Of a DNA stretch of 64,000 nucleotides, positions 1 through 8,179 are shown piece by piece (position 1 is the first letter of the stretch; each line of letters starts with the position of its first letter). The stretch lies in the NCBI RefSeq assembly GCF_900114915.1, contig NZ_FOUS01000001.1, forward strand, positions 496,001 to 560,000, written 5' to 3'. The translations under genes and the position numbers were made by a program. This stretch comes from Bradyrhizobium sp. Rc3b (GTDB lineage Bacteria > Pseudomonadota > Alphaproteobacteria > Rhizobiales > Xanthobacteraceae). The notes below the pieces were generated by a model. The model was given only the letters and a program-made list of their open reading frames with translations, was not told where the DNA came from and did not search any database.

Positions 1-674
1 CCGACTGGATCTTCTGCCTCGTCCGCACCGATCCCGCCGCGAAGAAACATGACGGCATCAGCTTCATCCTGTTCGACATGACCTCGAAGGGCGTGACGAC
101 CAAGCCGATCCTCTTGATCTCCGGCTATTCGCCGTTCTGTGAGACCTTCTTCGATGGCGTCCGCGTGCCGAAATCGCATGTGGTCGGCACCGTCAACCGC
201 GGCTGGGACGTTGCGAAATATCTGCTGCAGCACGAGCGCGCGATGATCTCCGGCATGGGCGAGCGCGGCGTCGGCCGTCCGCTCGGCCAGATCGCGGCCG
301 ATTCCGTCGGCACCGATGCGCAGGGGCGGCTCGATGATTCCATGCTGCGCGGCAAGATCGCCAGCTTCGACGTCGATGAAGCCGCACTTGCGGCCTGCGC
401 CGAGCGCGCGGTCGATCTCGCCAAGGCGGGACAGGCGCATCCGGCGTTCTCCTCGGCGATGAAATATTACGGCACCGAGCTCAACAAGCGCCGCTACGAG
501 ATCCTGATGTCGGCCGGCGGCGTCGATGCGCTGGAATGGGAGAGCGAGCGCTCCAAGCAGGGCGCCCGCCCGCGCGCCTGGCTGCGCACCAAGGCCAACT
601 CGATCGAGGGCGGCACCACCGAGGTGATGCTCGGCATCGTCGCCAAGCGCATCCTGGATTTGCCGGGGGCGTAG
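1..674 (+). CDS. Acyl-CoA dehydrogenase, C-terminal part (gene cut by window start)
   Basis: About 224 residues are visible, reading in frame from base 3. They match the second half of an acyl-CoA dehydrogenase: the middle beta-domain segment (WIFCLVRTD), an all-alpha C-terminal domain, and the family's typical end GGTTEVMLGIVAKRIL. The family oxidises an acyl-CoA at C2-C3 using FAD and passes electrons to ETF. The substrate cannot be told from this part. A second acyl-CoA dehydrogenase follows in the same direction 147 bp downstream, and such pairs often act in one degradation pathway or as a heteromer. The start lies outside the window. Confidence 0.9.
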   Translation, partial: DWIFCLVRTDPAAKKHDGISFILFDMTSKGVTTKPILLISGYSPFCETFFDGVRVPKSHVVGTVNRGWDVAKYLLQHERAMISGMGERGVGRPLGQIAADSVGTDAQGRLDDSMLRGKIASFDVDEAALAACAERAVDLAKAGQAHPAFSSAMKYYGTELNKRRYEILMSAGGVDALEWESERSKQGARPRAWLRTKANSIEGGTTEVMLGIVAKRILDLPGA

Positions 675-693
675 GGCGCAAGTTCTCACCACC

Positions 694-790
694 CGTCATC
701 CCGGGCGCGCGCGGCGCGAGCCCGGAATCCATACTCCCGATCGTGGTTATGGATTCCGGGCCTGGCCCTTCGGGTCATCCCGGAATGACG
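694..790. repeat. Dispersed inverted repeat, family C copy 1
   Basis: The two arms carry GTCATCCCGG and CCGGAATGACG, with an inner pair of GGAATCCAT and ATGGATTCC, so the whole element can fold into a long hairpin. A related copy lies at 17512-17614. It fills most of the gap between the two acyl-CoA dehydrogenase genes. Confidence 0.75.
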
Positions 791-821
791 AACCAAATAG
801 ATTTCGAATCGGAAACACACC

Positions 822-1961
822 ATGGCCCTCGTCCTCACCGAAGAACAATCAATGCTCCGCGATAGCGCGCGCGGGCTGATCAGCGACAAGGCGCCGGTGT
901 CGCACCTGCGCCATTTGCGCGACAGCAAAGACCCCACCGGCTTCTCCAAGGAGTTTTGGCATTCCTTCGCCGAAATGGGCTTCGCCGGCCTTTTGGTGCC
1001 GGAAGAGTTCGGCGGCAGCGGGCTCGGCTATGTCGAGGCCGGTGTCGTGATGGAGGAGATCGGCCGCACCTTGATGCCGTCGCCGTTTCTCGCCACCTCA
1101 GTGGTCGCGGCCTCGGCGCTGAACCGCGGCGGCAATGCTGCGCAGAAGTCGGAATATCTGCCGAAGATCGCGAGCGGCTCGCTGCTTGCGACACTGGCGA
1201 TCGACGAAGGCCCCAAGCATCGCCCGCTGCAGACCAGTCTGCAGGCCGTGCGCGCCGGCAACGGCTTCAAACTCTCCGGCGCCAAGGCGCTGGTCGTCGA
1301 TGGCCATGTTGCTGATTTGCTTATCATGGCAGCGCGCACTGCCGGTTCCGCCGGCGAGCGCGAAGGCCTGACGCTGTTCCTGGTCAACCCCAAAGCCAAA
1401 GGCGTTGTGATCGAGCGCACCATCATGGTCGATTCGCACAACGCGGCGCGGATCGAGCTCACCAATGTCGAGGTCAATGCCGACAGCGTGCTCGGCGAGA
1501 TCGATCAGGGCGCCGCGCTGCTCGACGGCGTGCTCGACATCGGCCGTGGCGCGGTCGCCGCCGAAATGGTCGGCCTCAGCGAAGAAGTCTTCAACCGCAC
1601 TGTCGAGTACCTCAAAAACAGAAAGCAGTTCGGCAAGCTGATCGGCGAATTCCAGGCGCTGCAGCATCGCGCCGCCGAGCTCTATGTCGACATCGAGATC
1701 ACCCGCGCCGCCACCATGAAGGCACTGCAGGCGCTGGACGGCGATGTCGCGAAGGCCGCCTCAGCCGTCGCCGTGGCAAAGGCGCGCGCCGGCACCACCG
1801 CCACCCGCGCAGTGCAGGAAGGCGTGCAGATGCATGGCGGCATGGGCATGACCGACCAGTTCGACATCGGCTTCTTCATGAAGCGCGCGCGGGTGTGCGA
1901 GGAATTGTTCGGCGACGCCAATTACCACACCGAGCAGCTGGCGCGGGCGCGGGGGTATTGA
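822..1961 (+). CDS. Acyl-CoA dehydrogenase
   Basis: This 379-residue protein spans a whole acyl-CoA dehydrogenase: an N-terminal alpha domain with the segment FAEMGFAGLLVPEEFGGSGL, a middle beta domain, and a C-terminal alpha domain with QMHGGMGMTDQFDIGFFMKRAR. The family performs FAD-dependent alpha,beta-desaturation of an acyl-CoA in the cytoplasm. The ATG at 822 follows a GGAAAC sequence. The gene runs in the same direction as the preceding acyl-CoA dehydrogenase, but a hairpin repeat separates them, so co-transcription is likely rather than certain. The substrate is unknown. Confidence 0.92.
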   Translation: MALVLTEEQSMLRDSARGLISDKAPVSHLRHLRDSKDPTGFSKEFWHSFAEMGFAGLLVPEEFGGSGLGYVEAGVVMEEIGRTLMPSPFLATSVVAASALNRGGNAAQKSEYLPKIASGSLLATLAIDEGPKHRPLQTSLQAVRAGNGFKLSGAKALVVDGHVADLLIMAARTAGSAGEREGLTLFLVNPKAKGVVIERTIMVDSHNAARIELTNVEVNADSVLGEIDQGAALLDGVLDIGRGAVAAEMVGLSEEVFNRTVEYLKNRKQFGKLIGEFQALQHRAAELYVDIEITRAATMKALQALDGDVAKAASAVAVAKARAGTTATRAVQEGVQMHGGMGMTDQFDIGFFMKRARVCEELFGDANYHTEQLARARGY

Positions 1962-2003
1962 GGCGATAGACGTGAGACGCGAGCGCGCGCCTCACCCCTC
2001 GCT

Positions 2004-2149
2004 GTCGTCCCGGCGAACGCCGGGACCCATAACCCCAGGAAGTACTTTGACGAAGGCTCGGAGTTTAAAGAGTCTTTCCGCGGTACTGTTACCTGTGCTT
2101 ATCGATAGATCAGCGCGGTACGGGTCCCGGCGTTCGCCGGGACGACAGC
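2004..2149. repeat. Dispersed inverted repeat, family D
   Basis: GTCGTCCCGGCGAACGCCGG near the left end is mirrored by CCGGCGTTCGCCGGGACGAC at the right end. It occupies the gap between the convergent genes ending at 1961 and 2169 and could act as a bidirectional terminator. No coding sequence is evident here. Confidence 0.8.
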
Positions 2150-2168
2150 GGAGAGAGCTGCCTCTTCC

Positions 2169-3209
2169 TTACCTCATCGGCGGCGCGTACTGCACGCCAC
2201 CCGCGTTCCACAGCTGGTTCATGCCGCGCGGGATCTTCAGCTTCGACTTCTCGCCGATGTTGCGCTCGTACATCTCGCCGTAATTGCCGACGTGGCGGAT
2301 GATGCGGACGGCCCAGTCCTTGGTGAGGCCGAGCTGCTCGCCGTAATTGCCTTCGGTGCCGACGAGGCGCATCACTTCCGGCTTCTTCGACTTCAGGGCC
2401 TCGTCGATGTTCTCCGAGGTGACGCCGAGCTCTTCGGCGTTGATCATCGCATAGAGCGTCCACTTCACGATCATCATCCAGTCGTCGTCGCGCTGGCGCA
2501 CCACGGGGGCGAGCGGCTCCTTGGAGATCATGTCCGGCAGGATCATGTGGTCGCCGGGCTTCGCCAGGTTGATCCGCAGCGCGTAGAGCTGGGAAACGTC
2601 GGCGGAGAGGGTGTCGCACTTGCCGGTGTCGTAGGCCTTCACGACCTCGTCGAGCTTGTCGAACTTCACCTCGTCATACTTCATGTTGTTGGCACGGAAG
2701 TAATCGGTGACGTTGAGTGCCGTCGTGGTGCCGGCCTGGACGCAGACCTTGCTGCCGGTCAGGTCCAGCGAGGTCTCCTTGTTGCGCGAACGCGGCAGCA
2801 TGAAGCCCGCGCCGTCGTAATAGGCGACCGCGGGGAAATAGAGGTCGTAGTCGAGCTCGCGCGCCATGCTCCAGGTCGAGTTGCGCGAGAGGATGTCCAC
2901 CTTCCGGCTCTGCAATTCCTTGAAGCGCTCGCCGGCATCGAGCGGGATGAACTTCGCCTTGCCCGGGTCGTTGAAGATCGCCGCGGCCACCGCGCGGCAG
3001 AAATCCACGTCGAAGCCGGTCCAGTTCTTGTTGTCCTCGGAGTACGAGAAGCCCGGCAGGCCCTTGTTGACGCCGCACAGCACCTCGCCGCGGCGCACGG
3101 TGCGCTTCAGCGTACGGGTGTCGTAGAATTCATAGATGATGGCCAGAACGGCGACCAGCACGGCGACCGCGAGCCCGATCAGCAGGCCGCCTCGAAAAGT
3201 GCGCATCAT
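2169..3209 (-). CDS. Amino-acid ABC transporter substrate-binding protein (AapJ-like)
   Basis: This 346-residue family-3 periplasmic binding protein resembles the general L-amino-acid binding protein AapJ. Visible family segments include GVNKGLPGFSYSE, WTGFDVDFCRAVAAAIF and LSRNSTWSMARE. The N-terminus carries a hydrophobic helix at about residues 8-27 without an obvious signal-peptidase site, so it may stay membrane anchored. No AapQMP permease or ATPase genes are adjacent, so it would have to use a transporter encoded elsewhere or act as a sensor. Two ATG codons are adjacent at the start (3209 and 3206), downstream of a weak GAGAG. Confidence 0.85.
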   Translation of the reverse strand: MMRTFRGGLLIGLAVAVLVAVLAIIYEFYDTRTLKRTVRRGEVLCGVNKGLPGFSYSEDNKNWTGFDVDFCRAVAAAIFNDPGKAKFIPLDAGERFKELQSRKVDILSRNSTWSMARELDYDLYFPAVAYYDGAGFMLPRSRNKETSLDLTGSKVCVQAGTTTALNVTDYFRANNMKYDEVKFDKLDEVVKAYDTGKCDTLSADVSQLYALRINLAKPGDHMILPDMISKEPLAPVVRQRDDDWMMIVKWTLYAMINAEELGVTSENIDEALKSKKPEVMRLVGTEGNYGEQLGLTKDWAVRIIRHVGNYGEMYERNIGEKSKLKIPRGMNQLWNAGGVQYAPPMR

Positions 3210-3258
3210 GTTGCTCTCTCGAAAAATCGGGAAAAGGAATCAGGAGGGAAGGCGACGA

Positions 3259-3279
3259 GCATGGTCCGGAGGACCATGC
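3259..3279 (-). terminator. Hairpin, possible terminator after the L,D-transpeptidase gene
   Basis: A perfect 9-bp stem (GCATGGTCC / GGACCATGC) with a 3-nt loop lies 15 bp past the stop of the minus-strand L,D-transpeptidase gene. There is no clear T-run after it, so it may simply be a short dispersed palindrome. Confidence 0.4.
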
Positions 3280-3293
3280 CCGGATCAAAAACC

Positions 3294-3887
3294 TCAGAGC
3301 TCGGGCTTCTGCCGGATCACCACTTTGGTGCCGACGGGGACGCGCTCATAGAGATCGGCGACGTCGTTGTTGACGAGACGGAAACAGCCCGAGGACACCT
3401 TGGTGCCGATCGTGTCGGGGCGGTTGGTGCCGTGGATGCGATAGACCGTGGTGCCGAGATACATGGCGCGGGCCCCGAGCGGATTGCCGGGGCCGCCGGC
3501 CATGAAGCGCGGCAGATAGGGCTGGCGCTGGATCATTTCCGGCGGCGGCGTCCAGTCCGGCCATTCCTTCTTGTTGGTGATGGTCACGAGGCCTTGCCAC
3601 TGGAAGCCGTCGCGGCCGACGCCGATGCCGTAGCGGATCGCACGCCCGCCCGGCTGCACCAGATAGAGGTGCCGTTCGGCGGTCGAGACGATGATGGTGC
3701 CCGGTGCCTCGGTGGTGCGGAAGTAGACGACCTGCTTCTGCCATTCCGGCTCGAGCTGGTAGCCGTCGTCGGCGACCAGGCCCGGCTCGTCGCCGCGGTC
3801 GGGCTGCTGCGCGATGGCCGGCGGTGCGGACAGGATCAGGCCGATCGCGGCCACGAACATCCCGGTCAGGCGACGAAAATCCGTCAT
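3294..3887 (-). CDS. L,D-transpeptidase, YkuD/ErfK family
   Basis: This 197-residue exported protein has a signal peptide at about residues 1-26 ending in PPAIA and a YkuD domain at about 60-195. The catalytic motif is complete: His152 in YRIHG, and SSGCFR with nucleophile Cys168 near the C-terminus. The family makes 3-3 peptidoglycan crosslinks or attaches proteins to peptidoglycan in the periplasm. Its length fits the short single-domain members common in rhizobia. It is transcribed towards the amino-acid binding protein gene and is probably a separate unit. Confidence 0.92.
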   Translation of the reverse strand: MTDFRRLTGMFVAAIGLILSAPPAIAQQPDRGDEPGLVADDGYQLEPEWQKQVVYFRTTEAPGTIIVSTAERHLYLVQPGGRAIRYGIGVGRDGFQWQGLVTITNKKEWPDWTPPPEMIQRQPYLPRFMAGGPGNPLGARAMYLGTTVYRIHGTNRPDTIGTKVSSGCFRLVNNDVADLYERVPVGTKVVIRQKPEL

Positions 3888-4078
3888 TTCAAGCTCTCCC
3901 CACTGCCACGGCGCAAATCATTCGGAACCATCAAACCTGAGGGGCATGTTCATGGCAAGTTGATGGCGCGCCACCCTGATATGTCACGAGAATGCTTTGG
4001 TTTTTTGACGCCCGCCCGGCAATGCCACAAACAGGGGATGGCGCGAAAAGCCTAGGATGCTGCGGCTGGGCGGGGGTG

Positions 4079-4200
4079 CGCTCCCTCCCCCGCTTGCGGG
4101 GGAGGGTTGGGGAGAGGGTGTCTCCTCTAGGGAGACTCCCCCAGAGGAGAGAGCCCCCACCCGGCGCTACGCGCCGACCTCCCCCGCAAGCGGGAGAGGT
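4079..4200. repeat. Palindromic repeat, family A copy 1
   Basis: The ends read CTCCCCCGCTTGCGGGGGAG and CTCCCCCGCAAGCGGGAGAG, each nearly self-palindromic, with a CGGCGCTACGCGCCG hairpin inside. It is one of about twelve family A copies in the window. The remainder of the 3888-4246 gap shows no gene. Confidence 0.85.
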
Positions 4201-4246
4201 TGCAGCGAGCCCGCAGCTAGATCACCTGAGCCAACAGGCATCGATG

Positions 4247-5221
4247 TCAGATCTTGTTGCTCTCCGCCGCGATCCCGAGCCGCCGCACGATCTCCGTCCC
4301 CACCGCGCGCGCCTCCACCCGCGAGCCGATGCGGGGGCTGCGAAACCTTCGCCCCGAGTGCAACCGGATCGTGACGATGCAGTGCTCGTCCTCGGACCGG
4401 CCGCGGCGCTCGACGGTGATCGTCTTCACGTCGCGCCCCTCGATCTGGTCGGCGCGCGGCGTGCCGTCGCCCCACAGGCGTTCGACGCGGATGTCGTCCT
4501 CGCGAATGATCCAGAACGCGCCGGTGACGAGGTTGGCATAGCGATGCACGGCGAACGCCGCGATCACGCCAAGCGGAAGCAGCAGGATATCGACATGGGT
4601 GGGCGGCCACCCGCGCCACAGCTTGTAGGCATAGGGCAGGGCGGACAATGCGACGGCGATCAGGGACACGATGCGGATGTCCCGCGCGGAAAATGCCTCG
4701 AGCGGCTCGCCGAGATGCATCTCGGGATTGCTGGCATCGAGCGGGTTGACGGGCTCCTCGACATTGGGAACCTCGAACTGCGTCGCGATCCGGGCCACGG
4801 TATCGCGAACATGGGTGACGTCGGAGATCGGCGGGGACGTCAGGCGCTCTCCCGAACTCAGCGTGAAGACGAGCTGAAAGCGGGCCTTCACCCGCTTGCT
4901 GCCGGGAACCTGCAACGCCGTGATGTCGTCTTTCGCGACGATCCGCGTGCGCAGCTTGCCGAACGGACTTTGCCGCCCGATCAGGATCTCGCCAGGCGTG
5001 ATGATCCACACCACTGCCGGCGCCATCATGATGCCGACGACGAACCCGGCTCCCACCAGCAGCGCGACCACCGAGATGATGATCTCCAGCGTGTCGCGCG
5101 TGAACAGGCCGGGCGTGAAGCACAGCGCAACGGCCGCCGCAAAAGCGGACATCACCAGCCGCTGCGCGATCGAAGAGCCTTCACGAAGGCGGATGTCGGG
5201 AGCGGTCGTTGTATCGTCCAT
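4247..5221 (-). CDS. Conserved membrane protein with two PH-like halves, paralogue 1
   Basis: This 324-residue protein of unknown function has four predicted membrane helices in two pairs (about residues 22-40 and 47-68, then about 180-200 and 208-228). Each pair is followed by a beta-rich domain: one begins WIITPGEILIGRQ, the other WIIREDDIRVERL. Both beta domains carry a SGxRxxSP-type segment, so the protein looks internally duplicated. I chose the ATG at 5221, because the upstream extension to 5284 contains an inverted repeat and a TTGACT promoter-like element shared with the paralogue. The next gene, at 5312, is a clear paralogue. The PH-like label is inferred from the strand pattern only. 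Confidence 0.7.
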   Translation of the reverse strand: MDDTTTAPDIRLREGSSIAQRLVMSAFAAAVALCFTPGLFTRDTLEIIISVVALLVGAGFVVGIMMAPAVVWIITPGEILIGRQSPFGKLRTRIVAKDDITALQVPGSKRVKARFQLVFTLSSGERLTSPPISDVTHVRDTVARIATQFEVPNVEEPVNPLDASNPEMHLGEPLEAFSARDIRIVSLIAVALSALPYAYKLWRGWPPTHVDILLLPLGVIAAFAVHRYANLVTGAFWIIREDDIRVERLWGDGTPRADQIEGRDVKTITVERRGRSEDEHCIVTIRLHSGRRFRSPRIGSRVEARAVGTEIVRRLGIAAESNKI

Positions 5222-5252
5222 CGCGGGCGGCTGATTCCGTCGCGTTGGAAAC

Positions 5253-5274
5253 TCCACGGACGGGTCCGTGGAGT
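5253..5274 (-). promoter_or_regulatory. Perfect inverted repeat at a promoter-like site of paralogue 1
   Basis: A 10-bp perfect inverted repeat (CTCCACGGAC / GTCCGTGGAG, 2-nt spacer) lies about 30 bp upstream of the chosen start. On the minus strand it is entered by TTGCTTGACTCC, a possible -35. The paralogue at 5312-6289 has a similar arrangement, which suggests an operator rather than coding sequence. Confidence 0.45.
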
Positions 5275-5311
5275 CAAGCAACAAGGGCGAGACTCGCGCC
5301 GGTCATGTGAC

Positions 5312-6289
5312 TCAGCGGCACACCCCTTCAGGAGCGATCCCCAGCCGTCGGGCAATCTCGTCGCTCACCGCCTGCGTCTCTTCCTTCGTTCCGATGCTCT
5401 GGCTGAGGAACTTCTGCCCACTCAAAAGGTCGATCCTGACGACGTAGAGCTCCCCCTCGGCCCTGCTGTCGGGCGCCAGCCCAATCGTAGCAACGTCGCT
5501 GCCTGTGATCGTATCAACAATTGGCTTGCCGTCACGTGTCAGCCGTTCGACGCGCAGTTCGCCGTGGTCGACAATCCAGAATGCGCCGGCGGACGTGTGC
5601 GCATATCGAAAAGAGAGGAGGGCAATGACGGCGACGGCCACCCCGAATATGATTTCGGCAGTCGTGAGAGGCGCGCCGTTCCAGAATCTGTACGCATAGC
5701 GAATGGCGCAGAGGCCCGCGATGATCAGGGCGACGATTCGCCGCTCCGTGCCGGCGGCCTTTCGGACAGGTTCGCCGATCCGCATCTCCAAATTGGTGGC
5801 GTCAAGCGGGTTCACCGGAGGGTCGATATCGACGAAGCTTAGCTGTTCGGCGATCCGCGCTGTGGTCTCACGGACGTGCGTGACCTCCGGAAGCTGCGGC
5901 GAGATCAGGCGCTCACCTGACGTCAGCTGCAAAGCGAGGCGGAAGCACGTTGGGTCGGCCTTGTCGCGATTGATCCGAATTCCAGATATCTCCTCTCTCC
6001 GGATGAATCGGGTGTTAGGCTGGCCGAATGGTCGCGTCTTTTCGACGACGATCATGTCTAGGGCGATGGTCCAAAGCTCATCGGCGCCGAAGGCTGCTTC
6101 GTAGAGCGTCGCAACGCCGATCACCAGGCCGACCAACGCTGCAACGATTTCTGCGTATCCGTTCCAGGTCGCGAGGTTGCAAACAGAAATAAACAATACG
6201 AAGGCCGCCAAGCCAGCCCCAACAAGGCGACCTTCGGAAGATGTATTCTTGCGGAGACGAACTTCGCTTCCGGTCGTTACGTCGGTCAT
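5312..6289 (-). CDS. Conserved membrane protein with two PH-like halves, paralogue 2
   Basis: This 325-residue protein is homologous along its length to the product of the gene at 4247-5221. The shared blocks include SGERLISPQLPEVTHVRET, PVNPLDATNLEMRIGEP and the C-terminal ARRLGIAPE. It has the same two units of a helix pair plus a beta-rich domain. Function is unknown. The start at 6289 is preferred because the longer frame to 6352 again runs through an inverted repeat and a promoter-like TTGACT. The two genes lie head to tail, each with its own upstream palindrome, so they may be transcribed separately. Confidence 0.7.
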   Translation of the reverse strand: MTDVTTGSEVRLRKNTSSEGRLVGAGLAAFVLFISVCNLATWNGYAEIVAALVGLVIGVATLYEAAFGADELWTIALDMIVVEKTRPFGQPNTRFIRREEISGIRINRDKADPTCFRLALQLTSGERLISPQLPEVTHVRETTARIAEQLSFVDIDPPVNPLDATNLEMRIGEPVRKAAGTERRIVALIIAGLCAIRYAYRFWNGAPLTTAEIIFGVAVAVIALLSFRYAHTSAGAFWIVDHGELRVERLTRDGKPIVDTITGSDVATIGLAPDSRAEGELYVVRIDLLSGQKFLSQSIGTKEETQAVSDEIARRLGIAPEGVCR

Positions 6290-6301
6290 TGCGTGCGTCA
6301 A

Positions 6302-6345
6302 ACTCCCCCGTCGCGGCGGAAGCTCCGCGAACGGCCCGGGGGAGT
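6302..6345 (-). promoter_or_regulatory. Inverted repeat at a promoter-like site of paralogue 2
   Basis: ACTCCCCCG and CGGGGGAGT form the outer arms of an inverted repeat just upstream of the gene. The minus-strand flank CTTGCTTGACTCC is nearly the same as that of paralogue 1. The shared layout suggests joint regulation. Confidence 0.4.
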
Positions 6346-6398
6346 CAAGCAAGAAGAGTGTCTGGTCCCTGCCGCAACCTCAGGATTGGCCGTCGTGC

Positions 6399-6962
6399 TC
6401 AGCTGCTGGCGTTGAGCAGCTTCGCCACGGTGCGGTCGATCTCGTCGTAGCGGCCTTCGCCGGCGTGCTGGAACACGATCTTGCCGTGCTGGTCGATGAT
6501 GTATTGCGCCGGCCAATATTGGTTGCGGTAGGCGTTCCAGGTCTTCGAATCGTTATCCTGCGCCACCGGATAGGTGATGCCGTGGCGCTTCAGCGCGGCC
6601 TGCACGTTCGAGGCCGAGCGCTCGAACGGGAATTCCGGCGTGTGCACGCCGACCACGACCAGGCCCTTGTCCCTGTATTTGGCGTAGAGTTCGGTGACGT
6701 GCGGCAGCGTGTTGACGCAGTTGACGCAGCCATAGGTCCAGAAGTCGACCAGCACGACCTTGCCGCGGAGGTCGGCCATGCTCAGTGGTTTCGAGTTGAA
6801 CCAATTGTTGATGCCGGCGAAGTCGGGCGCGGTCTGCTGGCCTGCGGCGGCGGTGACGATTGGCGCGGCGCGCGCGGCCTCCTCGCAGATGCCGGGGATG
6901 ACAGCGCCGGTAACGGTGAAGCCGATCAGGGCGGCCGAGACGGCGAGCAGCTTGAAAGTCAT
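6399..6962 (-). CDS. Exported thioredoxin-like thiol-disulfide protein
   Basis: This 187-residue protein has an N-terminal signal or anchor helix (about residues 1-20) and a TlpA/redoxin fold at about 45-185. The redox centre is WTYGCVNC with Cys79 and Cys82, followed by the thioredoxin-fold cis-proline segment (YWPAQYIID). The WTxxCxNC form is typical of the periplasmic domain of DipZ-type proteins. It should reduce or exchange protein disulfides in the periplasm. The adjacent upstream gene encodes a CcdA-like membrane electron carrier, so the two probably form a two-gene version of a DsbD/DipZ system. GGAGGA lies ahead of the start. Confidence 0.88.
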   Translation of the reverse strand: MTFKLLAVSAALIGFTVTGAVIPGICEEAARAAPIVTAAAGQQTAPDFAGINNWFNSKPLSMADLRGKVVLVDFWTYGCVNCVNTLPHVTELYAKYRDKGLVVVGVHTPEFPFERSASNVQAALKRHGITYPVAQDNDSKTWNAYRNQYWPAQYIIDQHGKIVFQHAGEGRYDEIDRTVAKLLNASS

Positions 6963-6993
6963 GGAAGCGTCCTCCGGTGAAGATGAGGGATGA

Positions 6994-7692
6994 TCACAGG
7001 CCGATCTGGCCGGTGGGATAGAAGCCGGTGAGCCACGCCACGATCAGCGTGTCGTATTGGAAATAGGCGGCGACCGCGAAGCCGATCACGACGATGCCAA
7101 AGCCCTGCTGCAGCCGCGGCGAGATCCGCGCCAGGCTGCGCACCCGCGTGGTCGCGGCCTGCCCGCCATAGGCGATCCCAAGCATCGGGATCGCGGCGCC
7201 GATCGCATAGGCGATCAGCAGCGTGCCGGCCCAGCTGAGGTTCTTGGAGGTCGCAACCAGCGTCAGGATCGAGCCGAGCACCGGGCCGGCACAGGGCGTC
7301 CACACCAGGCCCAGTGTGGTGCCGAGGATGAGCCCGCCGAGCGCACCCTCGCGCTGGGTAGCGCCGGTGTTGCCGAGATCGAGCCAGCCATTGAGCCGGC
7401 TCGACAGCCATTCGAACGGCGCCGGCCACAGCATCAACAGGCCGAAACCGATCAGCAGGACCGACGCGGCCTCGCGCAGCACATTGGGATCGAAATCGAA
7501 CAGCCGCGTCAGCGCGCCGAGCAGCAGCGCGACCGCCGAGAAGGAAACGACGAAGCCGAGCGCGATCATGAGGGGACGTAAGTGCCCCGCGCGCCCGATC
7601 GAGGCGCCAAGCAGGATCGGCAGCATCGGCAGCGTGCAGGGCGCGGCGATGGTGAGGATGCCGGCAAGGACGGCGAAGACAAGTTCGAGCAT
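6994..7692 (-). CDS. CcdA/DsbD-type membrane thiol transporter
   Basis: This 232-residue integral membrane protein has about six helices. The redox cysteines are visible in TIAAPCTLPMLP of the first helix and LVWTPCAGPVLG of the fourth, as expected for CcdA and the core of DsbD. It carries reducing equivalents from cytoplasmic thioredoxin to periplasmic acceptors. The thioredoxin-like gene starts 31 bp downstream on the same strand, and the pair is very likely an operon. Its target could be cytochrome c maturation, a peroxidase or a reductase. Confidence 0.88.
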   Translation of the reverse strand: MLELVFAVLAGILTIAAPCTLPMLPILLGASIGRAGHLRPLMIALGFVVSFSAVALLLGALTRLFDFDPNVLREAASVLLIGFGLLMLWPAPFEWLSSRLNGWLDLGNTGATQREGALGGLILGTTLGLVWTPCAGPVLGSILTLVATSKNLSWAGTLLIAYAIGAAIPMLGIAYGGQAATTRVRSLARISPRLQQGFGIVVIGFAVAAYFQYDTLIVAWLTGFYPTGQIGL

Positions 7693-7800
7693 GGGGCACT
7701 CGTGAAGGAGGTCACGAGGATGGTTCGGGCGGCATGGAGCGGTCGTTACGGAGCGTCACGGCTTCGTGACGGGGAGCTGCCAATCGCACGGCCGATGCGC

Positions 7801-7946
7801 TCCCTCTCCCGCTTGCGGGGGAGGGCTGGGGTGGGGGTCTCTCCGCGACGGGACATCCCCCCAGAGGAAAGAACCCTCACCCGCCGCGCGCGGGACGCTT
7901 CGCATCGCCCGGGGCGCGTCGGCCTCTCCCGCAGGCGGGAGAGGCC
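7801..7946. repeat. Palindromic repeat, family A copy 2
   Basis: It begins with TCCCTCTCCCGCTTGCGGG and ends with CTCTCCCGCAGGCGGGAGAG. It lies upstream of the ccdA-like gene in the 7693-8179 gap, which also holds the terminator at 7974-8014. Confidence 0.85.
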
Positions 7947-7973
7947 GGAGCCCGCGGCTGCCACTTCAAGCCC

Positions 7974-8014
7974 AAACACAAAACGACCCGGAGGGGGGCA
8001 TCCCGTCCGGGTCG
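7974..8014 (-). terminator. Rho-independent terminator reading on the minus strand
   Basis: A perfect 9-bp stem (CGACCCGGA / TCCGGGTCG, 13-nt loop) is followed on the minus strand by the T-rich tract TTTTGTGTTT. It lies 165 bp past the stop of the ECF sigma gene, so it ends either that mRNA or a separate short transcript. Confidence 0.65.
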
Positions 8015-8179
8015 TAGAGGTCCTTGGGAGGTTTAAGCAAAACCGTATGTGAGCTTTATAGGAGGGAAATTTTTCCGCCTGATGTTGTGCTTTGTTTCAA
8101 TTGTTTCGTCGGCGGTAACACTTCCGTGTCCCGGGAGAGGGGCCAGATCGGCGGCCCTATCCCTTTGAATTCATTTAGC

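Noticed and set aside
2292..4055. Long plus-strand open frame of 587 codons antisense to the binding-protein and L,D-transpeptidase genes
   Set aside because: It crosses two well-supported minus-strand genes and shows no domain; long antisense frames are common in GC-rich DNA.
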